64,000 bases of DNA from Dermatophagoides farinae (GCF_024713945.1 NC_134686.1:124001-188000); one strand, 5' to 3'; positions 54,701-64,000 are shown, numbered from the stretch's first letter. Notes: a model not told the origin generated them from the letters alone. Program-made: numbers and translations.

Positions 54701-57341
54701 TCAAAGGAATTACTTTCCACTTTTCATAAATAAATATAATAACTTTTTTTTCTTTCTCTCTTCGTGTACATATTTTACAACCAAATTCAGAAATAGAAAA
54801 GATGAATGAAATGGAAAAAATTCCCCATTTCCTTACCTCTGATGCGTTCATTTTTTTCTCTCACTCAAGTTGATTCTCTTTTTCGGTATCGGTAATCAAG
54901 TTCATTTTAGTCTAAAGATTCCAAATGTACCATATTTTCTGTTGTTAGTCCGCTGTTTTAAATATGACGACTTTTGTTTATATAGTGATTGCCAGATTAT
55001 TCCATTCAAATTGGTTTGTCGCAATTTTTTTTTGCATCAATTGGCCATCTCCTGGCCAAACAAACATAACTTTAGTTTGTTTCTTATTTTTAGACACACA
55101 ACAAAACAACACTCGTTTATTTTTGATTTTTGAAAAAAAATTCGTTGCTCTGAACAGAACAGAATCGCCAAAACCTAGAGTGGCCGATGATGCTGCTGGC
55201 ATTACAATATTCCGTTGCTATGGTGAATCATCATCATCATCATTAGTATTAAATTTTAAAATTGGGCGATCATTTGTGAAATAAAAAAATGCAACTACAC
55301 CGACTAACAACAATGGTGATGATGAGGTAGAGGACTAGAATGCCCATATGATACTAACCAGATGTTATTTTGCATTGTTTATTCGTACAAAAACATTTTA
55401 AAAAGACAATTTTCCAACGACAAAAAAATCCATTTGACAATTGCTTATTTGGTCATTTGGACATTTGGACATGCTCGTTGATGAATTTGAACAAAAAAAA
55501 AAATTTTTTTCTTTTAAAGCCAACGACCTAACTGAAAAGACATTGATCATGTTGATAATGATCGTTATAAACAATGGATGAAAGAATGAGAAAAAAAATT
55601 CATAATGTGGAGAAAATTTCTTTTTTTTCAAAAAAAAAGTCAAAGACCCGTTTGGCATATTTCTTTATAGTCTAGCTTCTTTGTTCTAGTCTTCCAAGAA
55701 TCAATTTTATCATTTATCAAACAATTTTCAATGGTCCAAATAGTGTTTGGGACTTTTCTTTTTGTTTCATTGGTTTTTTTTACAGAGTGCGTATGTTTTG
55801 ATTCTCAATCATTGCGGTCTATTTTCTTTGCTTTTTTTGTTTCAAATATTATTTTCTGACTATCAATTTATTTTGTCCATCATCATCATTTAAAAAATCG
55901 TATATCATCATATCATATCATATCATATGATTATTATTGATGATGATGATGATTATTTGGAATGAATTTGATGTTGGAAAAATTTTTTGTCATTTTGAAT
56001 TTTATTCGATTTTTTTTTACTGTCCATTTCAATACCTTAACATTGTGAATTGGCTTCATTATCGTTCACTCACTTGATTATGTTTAAATTGTTTGTTTCA
56101 TTTCTGATTCTGATGACGTATCATCATTATCATCTTTTTCTTTGTTGTTGTTAATGTTTATTTCTTTCATTCATTGCTTGTTCATGTTAGTTTATGAGCC
56201 GGTGATGAAATAATGTTAACTATCATCATTAACGCAATGACGATGATGATTATGATTGAAAATTTATTGTTATTAGCCACCATTTACAGATGCACAAAAG
56301 TATGGAACAAACAAACAAACAAGAAAAAAAACTTGATCCAAAACAAACAAAAGTCAAGAATGAGAATGAAAAAAACAGAAACAATGCGCCAAAATCATCA
56401 TCATCATCGTTATTATCACTGATTGTCCGGAAAAAATATGAGAAAAAAAGAAAAAGAAAGAAATTCAAGACAAACAAAAAAGATGTATGAAGAAGAAAAC
56501 AGAGACAATGAATAAATCCTCCATTTGAGCAGCAAAATTTCCAACAAAATGACAGAAGCACCGAAAATGTTGGAATTAATTTAGCGTAAAATTTTTCATT
56601 TGTTCATTCATTCATTTTTTGTTGTTTGTTTGTTTATTTCGATTTACAACACACAATGAATGATTTCTTTATCTGTCCATTCTGTTTGGCTGCAGAGAAT
56701 CATCATCAACACCCGACCTGGTTATCATCATCATCTTAATCATGTGATCATGATCGTAATGTTTTTTACCAAAAAAAAAAGAAAATTCGAAATACTCTTT
56801 CATATGACCTCGGTATTATTTTCATAGTTTTTTTTCTGTTATAAAAGTCGAAAAGTTGCATTCATATCACTACTCTGCCCCCATTATATTGTCATTATGT
56901 AGCCCAGAATCAAATTATTTAGCCAAAGAATCTGGTAAATGATTTCTTTTCATGTTTGTTATGATTCTTTGGAAATAATAAACATTCTGAATTCAATTAT
57001 TTTCTTGTTCATCTTCCATATTCATTACATTATAATCATGGTGATTTTCATTTGTTTTTCTTTCGTTGAAAAATCATTACAGGCCATATATAGCTACTGA
57101 GTTTGTTGTCCATTTTTAAAATATCTTAAACTAATTTGACTGTTTTCTGCTGCTATTTGTTTCATTCGAATTTTTCTAGATCCACCACAGATGGAATTAA
57201 AATTGGGAGCACCATCATTATCATTGGATTCCATACAAGAAGGCATCGATATTTATTTTGATTGTCATGTTGATTCAAATCCAGCTCCAACAACACCAAT
57301 TACATGGCTATTCAATGGCGAAACACTTGTACCAGAACCGG
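18081..57341 (+). CDS. Sidestep-family immunoglobulin receptor, 5' part (3' end outside window)
   Basis: Eleven exons are inferred: 18081–18792, 30910–31022, 31088–31121, 36113–36160, 36216–36359, 36428–36538, 36597–36674, 39247–39375, 42057–42206, 51570–51704 and 57180–57341. Every junction is GT–AG and in phase; all are phase 1 except the phase-0 intron after exon 2. This gives 605 residues. After a low-complexity N-terminus and a hydrophobic signal segment come Ig1 (about 239–350, with LPCDI, LWYKDDE, DEGDYRCRVDFR), Ig2 (about 351–456, with LTCLTKGG, WWRD, LMCQAINSN, ITLDL), Ig3 (about 457–551, with FECNTFGS, IVECITEN) and the start of Ig4 (YFDCHVDSNPAP, TWLFNG). These hallmarks and the LWYK...SPLR-like layout match Drosophila Sidestep proteins, transmembrane partners of Beaten-path receptors in motor-axon guidance. 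Side proteins normally have five Ig domains, an FN3 domain and a helix; the remainder should lie to the right. The first exon is the least certain part. Confidence 0.85.
21727..21759. repeat. (ATC)11 microsatellite
   Basis: Eleven perfect ATC triplets are seen directly. It is one of the longest triplet runs in the window, inside the inferred first intron of the Sidestep-family gene. It produces poly-Met and poly-Asp frames on the opposite strand, which are not genes. Confidence 0.9.
24781..24786 (-). terminator. Poly(A) signal of the small MAM-like gene
   Basis: TTTATT on the plus strand reads AATAAA on the minus strand about 60 bp beyond the stop codon. This indicates a short 3' UTR. Confidence 0.45.
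24847..25710 (-). CDS. Secreted MAM-like domain protein with proline-rich N-terminus
   Basis: This is an intronless frame of 287 codons starting at ATG 25710. A signal peptide (about 1–29, ending ISLG) is followed by a Pro-rich stretch (about 32–82, with repeated IITP and PPFIPP motifs) and then a domain of about 200 residues with six cysteines. The domain shows MAM-like features: RLWTKNYFPA, then CLYLSYSMSG, a central Trp (RWIDAQIQLDL), FVLDFEYDLP and a terminal FSIAYGNC. It pairs with the gene at 26443–28737. They share YFPA..R.ACL..SY..SG, QRN.ED.C..SA and QLDL..GDA at matching positions, so they are tandem paralogues. MAM domains are extracellular adhesion or recognition modules. The specific function is unknown. 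It lies antisense within the inferred first Sidestep intron. Confidence 0.85.
   Translation of the reverse strand: MTNVSPRLVLSTLAISLFLALLLPTISLGQRPNPRKVFGPPPGTDSQEPRPIIITPSPSPLPVIITPRPPIPVPPFIPPGRPSHSEHPFKVTNVWRSPLNLIWNCKLNRQPCDLKNGINFIPFETDNRSGKETIVADLSKATQIFDGRMPQTNPKLSFKASRLWTKNYFPATYRNACLYLSYSMSGQYRKQMYVMQRNEEDVCVYSAEHGGIQFPNPITRWIDAQIQLDLRYGDARFVLDFEYDLPSNVVNYQETGMVDIRNFSIAYGNCLRNDGNECDSLQDINQP
25711..26442. other. Spacer between the two MAM-like paralogues
   Basis: This 732-bp spacer holds the 3' end of the larger gene and the promoter region of the smaller one. On the minus strand, AATAAA motifs near 26349–26360 may be the poly(A) signal of the larger gene. An AC run lies near 25920–25935. 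No further gene is seen, and I do not recognise a clear TATA box for the smaller gene. Confidence 0.4.
26443..28737 (-). CDS. Secreted MAM-like protein with long tandem-repeat region
   Basis: An intronless frame of 764 codons. The frame stays open upstream to 28800 but begins there at TTG; the first ATG, at 28737, starts a clean signal peptide (MFSKKFG...VYA, about 1–23). Residues about 30–570 are low-complexity and hydrophilic, with at least 19 copies of an (S/T)P(R/S)(T/N)(D/N) motif. Eight of these form a perfect 20-residue tandem array (NSPRTDIVVPSNDQYRRPDL type), and PPEPG(Q/R) boxes are interspersed. The C-terminal domain (about 573–764) has six cysteines and matches the neighbouring paralogue: WSC, CRLEN, YFPANNRVACLHFSY, QRNREDKCIFSA, QLDLSQGD, FKIGYGYC and ECD. 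It looks like a MAM fold on a repetitive stalk, and could be a cuticular, silk-like or salivary matrix protein. That role is a guess. Confidence 0.85.
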   Translation of the reverse strand: MFSKKFGCLLAIVFIVVGNVYALLEVPVPVFGQSNLQPPEPGQRNFNGQSNPPEPGRRNFNGGNNYGSPSTDVVLPPNQYRKPDVGSPRTDVVLPNQGTSFVDSMQGDDPVALAQSSFQPPEPGRRNFNGGNNYGSPSTDVVLPPNQYRKPDLGSPRTDVVLPSNQYRKPDLGSPRTDVVLPNQGTSFLDSMQGDDPVVLAQSSFQPPEPGQRYFSGGNNYGSPRTDIVVPSNDQYRRPDLNSPRTDIVVPSNDQYRRPDLNSPRNDYVVPSNDQYRRPDLNSPRTDIVVPSNDQYRRPDLNSPRTDIVLPSNDQYRRPDLNSPRNDYVVPSNDQYRRPDLNSPRNDYVVPSNDQYRRPDLNSPRTDGILPPNNQYRRPELGSPRTDVVVPSNQYNRRARSPVLDMMQGDDPNPIEPGQSNYYRQGDFSKPLEPGQPSLRPYGQSNVIDGVVVVPPAPNNQNNPFNTPRTDRVIPPNYDPNYDRPFDSPSTNPILPPNNPRPFDSPSTNPILPPNKPRPFDSPSTDPIRVVSYPGGLNSPSTDVVVPSLYPTNGPSNPPEPGRTNYFDHNRPHWSCDMTREDQCRLENRANFVQFKRGIAFNSPALVLDVTEAIRTRQSLPRLNPVKSYNAGRLVTRDYFPANNRVACLHFSYAWSGNEDKRMHLIQRNREDKCIFSAHTGSINDRNGEWRDVELQLDLSQGDSAFLIEFSFDIPNRENRYRRQTRIYPIDRINGGDSIIAVRDFKIGYGYCRNNQAFECDLPV
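27595..28074 (-). repeat. Eight tandem 60-bp units coding a 20-residue repeat
   Basis: The block is exactly 480 bp and encodes eight 20-residue units of the form (G/N)SPR(T/N)D..(V/L)PSNDQYRRPDL. Two kinds of unit (TDIV and NDYV) alternate irregularly, with near-identical DNA in several copies, which suggests recent unequal exchange or slippage. Copy number may vary between individuals or be mis-assembled. Confidence 0.9.
28075..28560 (-). repeat. Higher-order 261-bp duplication in the repeat gene
   Basis: Two long blocks with a period of about 261 bp (for example TGGAAACTGC at 28121 and again at 28382) each encode a DSMQGDDP segment, a PPEPG box, a GGNNYGSP junction and SPRTDVVLP repeats. 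One copy carries an extra NQYRKPDL unit. The block lies directly upstream, in coding sense, of the 60-bp array. Confidence 0.8.
28802..28837 (-). promoter_or_regulatory. Possible TATA box and start site of the repeat gene
   Basis: On the minus strand TATATAT (28837–28831) is followed about 30 bp later by an initiator-like TCACTTG near 28802. That is about 65 bp before the ATG at 28737. Spacing fits a core promoter. AT-rich sequence makes such matches common, so this is tentative. Confidence 0.35.
30163..30186. repeat. (AC)12 microsatellite
   Basis: Twelve uninterrupted AC units are seen directly. A similar run of about the same length lies at 35180–35203. Confidence 0.9.
30910..31121 (+). 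CDS. Sidestep-family exons 2 and 3 (Ig1, first half, with a microexon)
   Basis: Exon 2 (30910–31022) follows CATAG and carries the first Ig cysteine (QLPCDIQ) and the conserved LWYKDDE tryptophan, ending at GAG|GTAAGT in phase 0. After a 65-bp intron comes a 34-nt exon (31088–31121, LAPILTLDGRK) ending in phase 1 at GTAAGT. The text corresponds to the WYK...PIYSLD.RG region of insect Sidestep proteins. Confidence 0.85.
31122..36112 (+). other. Intron splitting Ig1 of the Sidestep-family gene
   Basis: A 4,991-bp intron (GTAAGT ... ATGCAG) in the middle of the first Ig domain. It contains GT (34611–34631) and AC (35180–35203) microsatellites and ATG triplets. A frame near 32536 reads like a short hydrophobic leader after ATG runs but has no convincing continuation, so no gene is called. 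Confidence 0.6.
36113..36674 (+). CDS. Sidestep-family exons 4–7 (end of Ig1, first half of Ig2)
   Basis: Four exons (36113–36160, 36216–36359, 36428–36538, 36597–36674) are separated by 55-, 68- and 58-bp introns, all phase 1. They encode NQLDPGAVQ to NLRG, then GRAYFNV to VISLKVI with the signature DEGDYRCRVDFRKART, then the Ig2 start VPPQVPKI with LTCLTKGG, and KPRPSLIWWRD. The RCRVDFR block is strongly diagnostic of the Sidestep family. Confidence 0.9.
36675..39246 (+). other. Intron with an unexplained 236-codon open frame
   Basis: A 2,572-bp intron (GTATGT ... CAATAG). From ATG 37150 to 37860 one plus-strand frame stays open for 236 codons, mixing Phe-rich hydrophobic stretches with His/Asn runs and a VCVCVCV tract from a GT microsatellite (37733–37755). 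No family is recognised. It is probably a chance frame but is longer than others nearby. An AACC/GACC repeat lies at 38241–38270. Confidence 0.5.
39247..39375 (+). CDS. Sidestep-family exon 8 (second half of Ig2)
   Basis: Follows AATAG and ends AAATC|GTATGT, phase 1 at both ends. It encodes VTTNELVITRLSRHHLL, LMCQAINSN with the Ig2 cysteine, and ITLDLN, which is the expected end of Ig2 in Sidestep proteins. Confidence 0.85.
39376..42056 (+). other. Intron between Ig2 and Ig3
   Basis: A 2,681-bp intron (GTATGT ... TTGTAG). Mostly AT-rich. An island of more balanced composition at 39822–39880 reads open on the minus strand between splice-like motifs but belongs to no visible gene. Confidence 0.6.
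42057..42206 (+). CDS. Sidestep-family exon 9 (first half of Ig3)
   Basis: Follows TTGTAG and ends CATG|GTAAGT, phase 1. It encodes LKPSEVRITQL, ALFECNTFGSRPMP and IIYWLFDGNR, giving the first cysteine and the tryptophan of Ig3. Confidence 0.88.
42207..51569 (+). other. 9.4-kb intron inside Ig3
   Basis: GTAAGT ... TACCAG, 9,363 bp. Contents are poly(T) tracts at 42707–42726 and 43280–43299, an AAC/AAT repeat at 48234–48285, a TTTAG pentamer run near 49962–49984, and many ATG triplets. No coding exon of the host gene is missing here, because the Ig3 sequence continues directly across it. No nested gene is supported. Confidence 0.6.
48234..48285. repeat. AAT/AAC triplet repeat
   Basis: Mixed AAT and AAC triplets, pure AAC in the second half. 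It yields a poly-Asn frame that is not regarded as a gene. Confidence 0.8.
51570..51704 (+). CDS. Sidestep-family exon 10 (second half of Ig3)
   Basis: Follows TACCAG and ends CAAT|GTAAGT, phase 1. It encodes GEQQTGSTITLRL, IVECITENLRIPNSAI and LTLDVQ, matching the second half of Ig3 in Sidestep proteins, where the cysteine is followed by EN and an acidic-hydrophobic strand ending LDV. Confidence 0.88.
51705..57179 (+). other. Intron between Ig3 and Ig4
   Basis: A 5,475-bp intron (GTAAGT ... TTCTAG) of AT-rich sequence with an ATATC pentamer repeat at 55905–55928. Several short frames occur. None has paired splice signals and a recognisable product. Confidence 0.6.
57180..57341 (+). CDS. Sidestep-family exon 11 (first half of Ig4), last exon in window
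   Basis: Follows TTCTAG and ends CCGG|GTAAGT, phase 1. It encodes YPPQMELKLG, IQEGIDIYFDCHVDSNPAP and ITWLFNGE. The Ig4 first cysteine and tryptophan are present. The partner cysteine exon is not seen in the remaining 6.6 kb. Confidence 0.88.
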
Positions 57342-60300
57342 GTAAGTGTGTATTTTATTTTGAATCATCTTCAATTTTTTTTCTATCTCTCTTTCTACTA
57401 CTACACAATCACAATGTTTCAGACAATGATAACAACACAAGAAATTACATTCTGATGACATGAATTTCTAACATTTTTTTCTCGATATTAGATTGTTGAC
57501 ATCCAACTTTTTTTTATCAATTTTTTCGCTGCTTTTTCCTGCTCAAAAAAAATATTAGGTTATCGCATAATCGTTATGAACATTTTCTTTCTTCCGATTG
57601 TAAATTTCTTGATTCTTACGACTATGACGATATATCTGTGTTTGAACTTTTTTTTTATGTTTCAACAAAAAAGTATTTTTTGTCATATTCTTCCGTTTGA
57701 TAATTAGCGCCATTAGAATCGGTTCAATGAACTAGTTTTTTAGATTTTCTTTCTCTCTGTGTTTGTGTGTTTCTGGTCGTTTAGTTTCATGATTGTCATA
57801 ATTATCATCTCGTGTGTGCACTCATTTTTTTGTTGTTTGATAATTTCAGTTTAGTTCCTTAATTTTAGTTTTTTTTTAGTTTCTAAATGGGTTGTTCAAA
57901 ATTTAGTGTCTTTTTGACCAATGAATTTTTTGCCATAACTTACATTTTATTATCTTCATTTTCTTCCTGAATAGAATCAACTTTAAAATGAGAGTTTCAG
58001 CCAAAAAACTTATCTTGTGTGTCCATATTCATTCGAATATTCACTTTTACACTTTTAAATTGTCATTAATACACCTACGCATTTCATTTTTGTTTTTGTT
58101 TATTTCAAACATGATTTTTAATTTACTTTTGTCTCTATTTGCTGATGATATTTGAATCGTTGGTTTGAGTTTGAATAGTAGTGTAGAGTTGACTACTAAA
58201 TTTAAACGGGTGAGTCAATTGTCCTTTGACTTGATGTTGATTACATTTTTTCTCGTGTATACAACAAACATCTAATCCGATAAGTTTTTTTTTGTTGTTT
58301 TCACTTGTATTTTTTCTCTTTCTCTAATGTAGACGGCTGGCTACAATAGTTCTCGCATGTCTTTTTTTTGTGAAAATAATTTTTTTCCCATGAAATGCGT
58401 TTACGTGCTTAATTTATTCATTCACTGTGTTGTGTTGTTGAGAACAAAAACGAAATTCAAATTCATTGTCAGTCAGAGAAAAATCGAATAAAATGGTGTA
58501 AGATGAAAACTTTGAAAAGGAAATGAGAACATTCTTCTTCTTCTTTTTCATCTGTCCCATTGGTTTGTCCTATATTTTCAAATTCTTTTTTCTTTTCTGT
58601 TTCATTTCAATCATATCTCCCTATGGAGATCTATTCGTTTTTTTTGCAATGTATCTCTTTCTTTTAAACAACATCATCATCATCATCATCATCATCACCT
58701 TCAAAGTGATGGAGATAGATGGATCACAGAGAAAAAACTTATCACTTTTCTAAAGTGTACACACACACACAGCTCTTTCTCATATAATCATAATAAACAT
58801 GCCGAATGTGTCGATCAACTATTGCTGAAATTCGACATTTCAACTTATTGCTGTTATTCACTGTTGTTGTTGTTTTCATTGCTGAGTCGACACATATATG
58901 AACTTTACTTGAGATTTTAAAGATGTTGGCGGTGTGGTTTATATATGTTCTATAGATAGAGATATAGGATGAGGATTGAGATGAATGAAATCTGCTTGTA
59001 TTTTTTTTCTGTTCTAAATAAATTGCTATGCTCTGCCTGTTGGTGTGTATTTGAAGTTAAAGTTGTTGTTATTGTTTGATCATCTCCTGCCGGTTTGTTT
59101 ATAGATGAAAATGTTGATGGTTGTGTGTGTGTGTGTGTGTATGTGTGTGTAATGCATCTTGTAATAACGAATTTTTATATTCTTTAGTTAAAAATTTTTA
59201 TCTTCAAATTAAATATTATTGTACCAATATTGGAAAAAATTGCCATCACTTCAAAAAGCCGATAATGCTATTATTTCATCTTCAAATAAGAACATAGAGT
59301 CAATATGAAAAAAAAGTAAATATCAAAAGTTTCATTATTTCATTTTTTTTGTTCTCAATTTCATTTCCAGATATTTAATCTGAAAATCTAGGCCAAAAGA
59401 GGCATGATGGTCGTGTCGTGGTAACTTGGAAAGTTGCCATTGATGATGTGCCAGTTGATTGGCTACGATATGAAATCCACTTATGATTATTGCATTAATT
59501 TTTCTGACTTGTTTTCATGAGAAAAAAATTCTTTTTTGAATTTAAACTCAAAAATAGACTTTCTCTTCTTATTTGTTCATATCAAAAACCATTTTGTTGT
59601 TGTTTTTCTTCATCATCTATATATGTTGATTATTTGTTAGTTTTGTTTTAATGGTGACAAAATTGAAATTTTTTTACAATTCATTTCTGTCTGTCAATAT
59701 TATGAGAAAAAATCAAAAAAAAAAATTGACTGAAATCTCAAGGATTAAGGCTTTGCTGCTTCTACTGTTTTTTTGCACATTACCCATGTTCTTATATAAC
59801 GACTATGATGGTGAAATCGAATCTCCATTTTCTCCAGAAAAAATATTTCTTTCATTCTAATTATTTTGATTCTTTTTCTGTTGTTTGTTGATTATTTACT
59901 ATTACTTTTACTATTGAGATATAGGAAAAATAAAAATAAATTGTTGAAATATGAGCTTCTTATTTCGATTTCCAAATCATAATCGTTAGTGGTCATCAGT
60001 TAGTGGACTATATCGAAATTGAGAGAAAAAAATTCAAGAATTTATAATCATATCAATCATTATACATGAGCATGTGATCATTTATAAACAGAATCCCATA
60101 AATGAATGATGATCATCTGATCCACATTTTTATCGGACAACTGATATCGATAGTATCGATTATGTTCTTATCAAATATGATCTCATCATCCTTTAATGTA
60201 AATTATTATTATTATTATTACTATTATTGCTGTTTTAGTTGATTACATGTACATGAATAAATGTTGTGAACCAAACAGACAAAAGGCAAGACAAAAAAAA

Positions 60301-63300
60301 ATTCATAGTGATTCCATTTGGGCATTTCTATATATTCATGGTCGTTTTCATATAGTCGAAAATTATCTTTCAAAGTGTTTTTCTTGCTATCTAGGGACCA
60401 TTCATCTTTCAATGGGAATGAAATGAAATTAATGAATGGAAACGAGCCGATAGATTTATTTTCTTTTCTTGGTTTTTCTTCTACGATAATCATCATCATC
60501 AATAGTTTTATTTTCTATATTTCTTGAACTGAGAAAAAAAATTTGTGAGAGTTAATCTATTCCATGATGGCTAAAAAGATACAACGAATATGTGTGTGTG
60601 GATGATGAGAATAAATTGCGTAAAAAAAAGATGAAAAAAAATCGCAGCAATAATGTGAGTGAAACAGAAAAAAGTTCTGAATTAAATCAAGACTTTGAAA
60701 ACAATTGAATCAAATGTTTTTTTTTGCCAATTGTTATTGTGGTGGTTGTGTTTGGTTTGCTCGATCGGTCGGTCTGTCGGTTGGTCTAATTTGGTAATTT
60801 TCTTTGCCGAATTTATTTTGTGGATTGAAAATGGAACCGATGAACAAATGAGCGGTTGGTGAGAAGAATATGCCCACACAATGATGATGATGATGATGAT
60901 GATGATGGTCACAACGATTTACAATCTAAATTTAATCCATTTAACGATTGATTGTGAATAAATGCATTCTATTTTTTTTTTTTTTTTTTGGAAATAATGA
61001 TAATAAGGAAATGCTTGCTTGTGTTTGTCGTATATACTTAGTGTATGGTCATTCATTAATTCATTGTTTCAACAACAACAACAACAACAAAAAAAAACAA
61101 AAAAAAAAGAATCAAAAAGTCCATTTACTCTGCATCCATTATGATTAGTGTGTATAAATGTACAAATGTAACTTGATGTAGTAGCTCGATTACACTGTCT
61201 TTCACCGTGATGATGAAGTTGATGATAATAATGATTATGCAATACAATGTCATTTTCTCAATGTTACAAAATCAAACAACTAAAATCCTAACCACTATAA
61301 CATCAACATTTTGTACCGATGATGATTTTGATTCTCTTCTGTTGTCATTTTCATTTCACATTTTTTTTTGTATTTGTGAAAATAAGAACGAAACAACAAA
61401 AGTTTGAATTTGACAAAAAAAAGTTCTGAATGTAAAAAAATTTTCTGTTCGTAAATTGATTTTCCTTTTTCTCCATTTTCTTTGTGATGAGAATCTGTCT
61501 CAGAATCTTAGTCTTTTGCTCACGAATGAATTTTTTCCTTTCCTTTCTGTTGCAATCTCGTTTATTATTCCTTCATGACAATTGGTAAATTGGTAATATC
61601 ATCATCATTTATACTTTTATGAATTAGATTCCTAGTCATCATCATCATCACAAATTCAATCGAATTATATTCACAATTGCAGATAAAGAAAGAGATAGAT
61701 AGAAATGGTTTTATTTTTGAACAGAGAAAAGAGAGAAAGAGAAAAAAAATTTGCCTGATGCCCATTCAAATGAATGAATGGATTCTTTGTCGGGCATTTT
61801 TTTCTGAATTAATTCTTTCTCTTTCTTCATTCCATTGAAATGTGAAATATTGAAAATTTGGTTGATTCACATTCAAACAATTTTTTTTCATTGTCTTTTT
61901 CATTTGTCGCTCAACAACAAATTCATTCAGCCATCCATTCATTTCTAAATCATTTCTTCATTTCATTCTCTTTTTGTGGCTTTTTTCTTTCGAAATCATT
62001 CATTCATTCATTCATTTTTTCCCCTTCTCAAACTAATGATCGGACTAAATTTTTTCTTTTCAACTAGCAAATGAAAATGATAATGTCGTTGATGATCCAT
62101 AATTGAGATCAAATGATGAAAACCAGAATTTTCTTAGTTTCTCTTTCTCTCTTTCGTTTTGTTTAATGTTGAAAAATAATTACAATCAATTAATATGTTT
62201 CGAAGGAAAAAAGAACAATATGAATGGATCGAATTGAATAGGAAACGGAAAGGCGACATTTTTTCACGTTTAATAGTCTGTTGTTCATGAAAAAAAAAAA
62301 TTTTCATTGTTAAACTTTGTATTCCGGTTCTATTAGTCTTTTGGCTCTTTTGGTTTGTCGTTGTATAACCACACAAACATCATCATCATCATTGTTATCA
62401 TCAACATCAACCAAAACCGTTACTTTTTTTAGTGACTAAATCAATCTTTTTTTTCTCATCATCATCGTCAAAAAAATAGCCATTGCCATCATCATCATCA
62501 TCATCGTCGTCATTGATTGTTACATCATACTAAAAAAGAGCGAAAGAAAATCAATTTGAAATTTTGTTTTTTTCATTGTTGACTGCGGCGACTGTGCTTG
62601 GTTGGCAATTGGTGAGACGCGTAAAATGTGAAAATAGGCAACAACAAAAAAATTTCTAGACCCGTTTTTCGTGCTGTCGTTGCTACACAGTTGTTTACTA
62701 TCTTGTCGCTTGTCGAAAATTATATTTATTGATCGATCCATTTTTTTGTCGTTGTCGTTGTCGTTGCTTTTTGCCTTGTCTCGTCATCATTTTTCTTTTT
62801 TTTGTTTGTATCATTTTTTAACGCTGGTGTTTTTTCAGGATCAACAACATGAAATCCTGTGTTTGTGTGTGTATTTTTTGTCGTGAGCTAGTTTTTTCTA
62901 CGTGTAAACTACACAATATGTGATGAGCCATTTTTTCTTTTGTTTTTTTTTTCATACAAGAAATGAAAAAAATCTATAGTTCATGTTTTCGTTCAATATT
63001 CTCTTCTGTGATATTCAAGCAAAAAAAAAAAATCCCTTGTTATAGCTAGCAGCAGCAGTAGAATGGAAAATCGATCGTTTTCATTCATTGAATCGGACAA
63101 TAGTGGCCAAACAAACATCAATAGCAGCAGACAGGAAATGGACAAGATTTTTTTTCTTCTGTTTTGGCCATTGTTATTTCAATCCTATTGTTGTTGTTGT
63201 TGTTGTTTTTCATTTGCCTCAATCAATGATCAATTTGTGTTTGTAGTTGATGCTGAATGATGGTGGTAAAAACAATGTTTTGTTATGACACATACATCAT

Positions 63301-64000
63301 GAATGATGAAACAATAAGTCAGTTTCTTTTGTCACTAAAGAATATTCATTACCATGCTCCAATACGAATGTCATTCATTTCACTGAAAACATGCTCATTT
63401 ATGTGATGAGTTTGAATTTTGATTTTCAACTATATTAATTTATTGAAAATGAAAATTTTTTTTTGATGGTGCAGGTTTGTCTGATTAAATTTTTTTTCTG
63501 TCCTAAAAAACGCCCGAAACCATTTTGTTATAAAATATAATAATAATTAGTTTGTTGTGCGTAATTTGGATTACATTCTTGATACAAAAAAAAATAATTT
63601 AAATTTGAAATTGAAGTACGCAAAAAAAAATCCCCAATTGAATTGTCTGAATGCTATTTGTTTGTTTGTTTGTTTGTCGAGATAGAAAAATTGATTCAAT
63701 AATTTTTTCTTTCTCTCTTCAATTTACCATTAGTTTTATCGCTATCCATATGCTGGGTCGAGATAGTTTTCGAAATGATAAACTCAATTTCCGAGCCGGA
63801 AAAAAACTGGTAGTAGAATTTTGACAGTCGTATAGATATGATAGGTCATGTTCTATTCTCTATTTTCTAAATTTATTCTTTAATTCATATTCACAAAAAA
63901 TGATGATGAAATTGCGTTGTGAAATATTAAAGTTCCTTATTTCATCAAAGAATTCCTGGACACAGTTTTGGTTCACTTTTTCTTGTCTGGTTCATTCATC
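57342..64000 (+). other. Probable intron continuing past the window edge
   Basis: No sequence resembling the second half of Ig4 was found, so the intron opened at 57342 probably exceeds 6.6 kb. It holds ATC (about 58672–58697), GT (59121–59150), ATG (60881–60907) and GTCGTT (62747–62768) repeats. One coding-like island lies at 59392–59486, and an ATG frame of 65 codons at 63063–63260 has a hydrophobic run and six consecutive Cys codons from a TTG/TGT repeat. Neither is assigned. Confidence 0.45.

Overview
The window is eukaryotic and AT-rich by eye, with small phase-consistent GT–AG introns of about 50–110 bp, some very large introns, and many short runs of ATG/ATC triplets, GT/AC dinucleotides and poly(T). 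The recognisable genes are metazoan and arthropod-like: a PAN–ZP apical matrix protein, an EB-module membrane protein, a Sidestep-family immunoglobulin receptor and MAM-like secreted proteins. The style resembles an astigmatid mite genome such as Dermatophagoides or Sarcoptes. That organism assignment is an inference, since no marker gene proves it.

Layout. 1–9369 is mostly non-coding in appearance, with a weak unconfirmed gene candidate at about 512–3859. 9370–12464 (+) is a seven-exon gene for an 854-residue protein with three PAN/apple domains, a ZP domain, a furin-like site, a transmembrane helix and a Ser/His/Asn-rich tail. 12894–14591 (-) is a convergent two-exon gene for a 542-residue single-pass membrane protein with EB/EGF-like cysteine modules. 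18081–57341 (+) is the 5' part of a Sidestep-family gene. It starts with a signal-sequence exon, then has ten further exons that encode Ig1, Ig2, Ig3 and the first half of Ig4, and it runs off the right edge. Its inferred 12.1-kb first intron carries two intronless genes on the opposite strand, at 24847–25710 and 26443–28737. They are tandem paralogues for secreted proteins with the same six-cysteine MAM-like domain, and the larger one has a long tandem-repeat region in front of it. 57342–64000 appears to be intron.

How the genes relate. The PAN–ZP protein probably belongs to the apical or cuticular extracellular matrix. The Sidestep homologue is expected at the cell surface in axon guidance or adhesion, by analogy with Drosophila Side and Beat. 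The MAM-like pair is secreted and of unknown role. Nothing indicates a shared pathway. The noteworthy arrangement is the antisense nesting of the duplicated MAM-like pair inside the Sidestep gene. Exon boundaries were placed by eye from reading frame, splice motifs and family similarity. Transcript data would be the decisive test.
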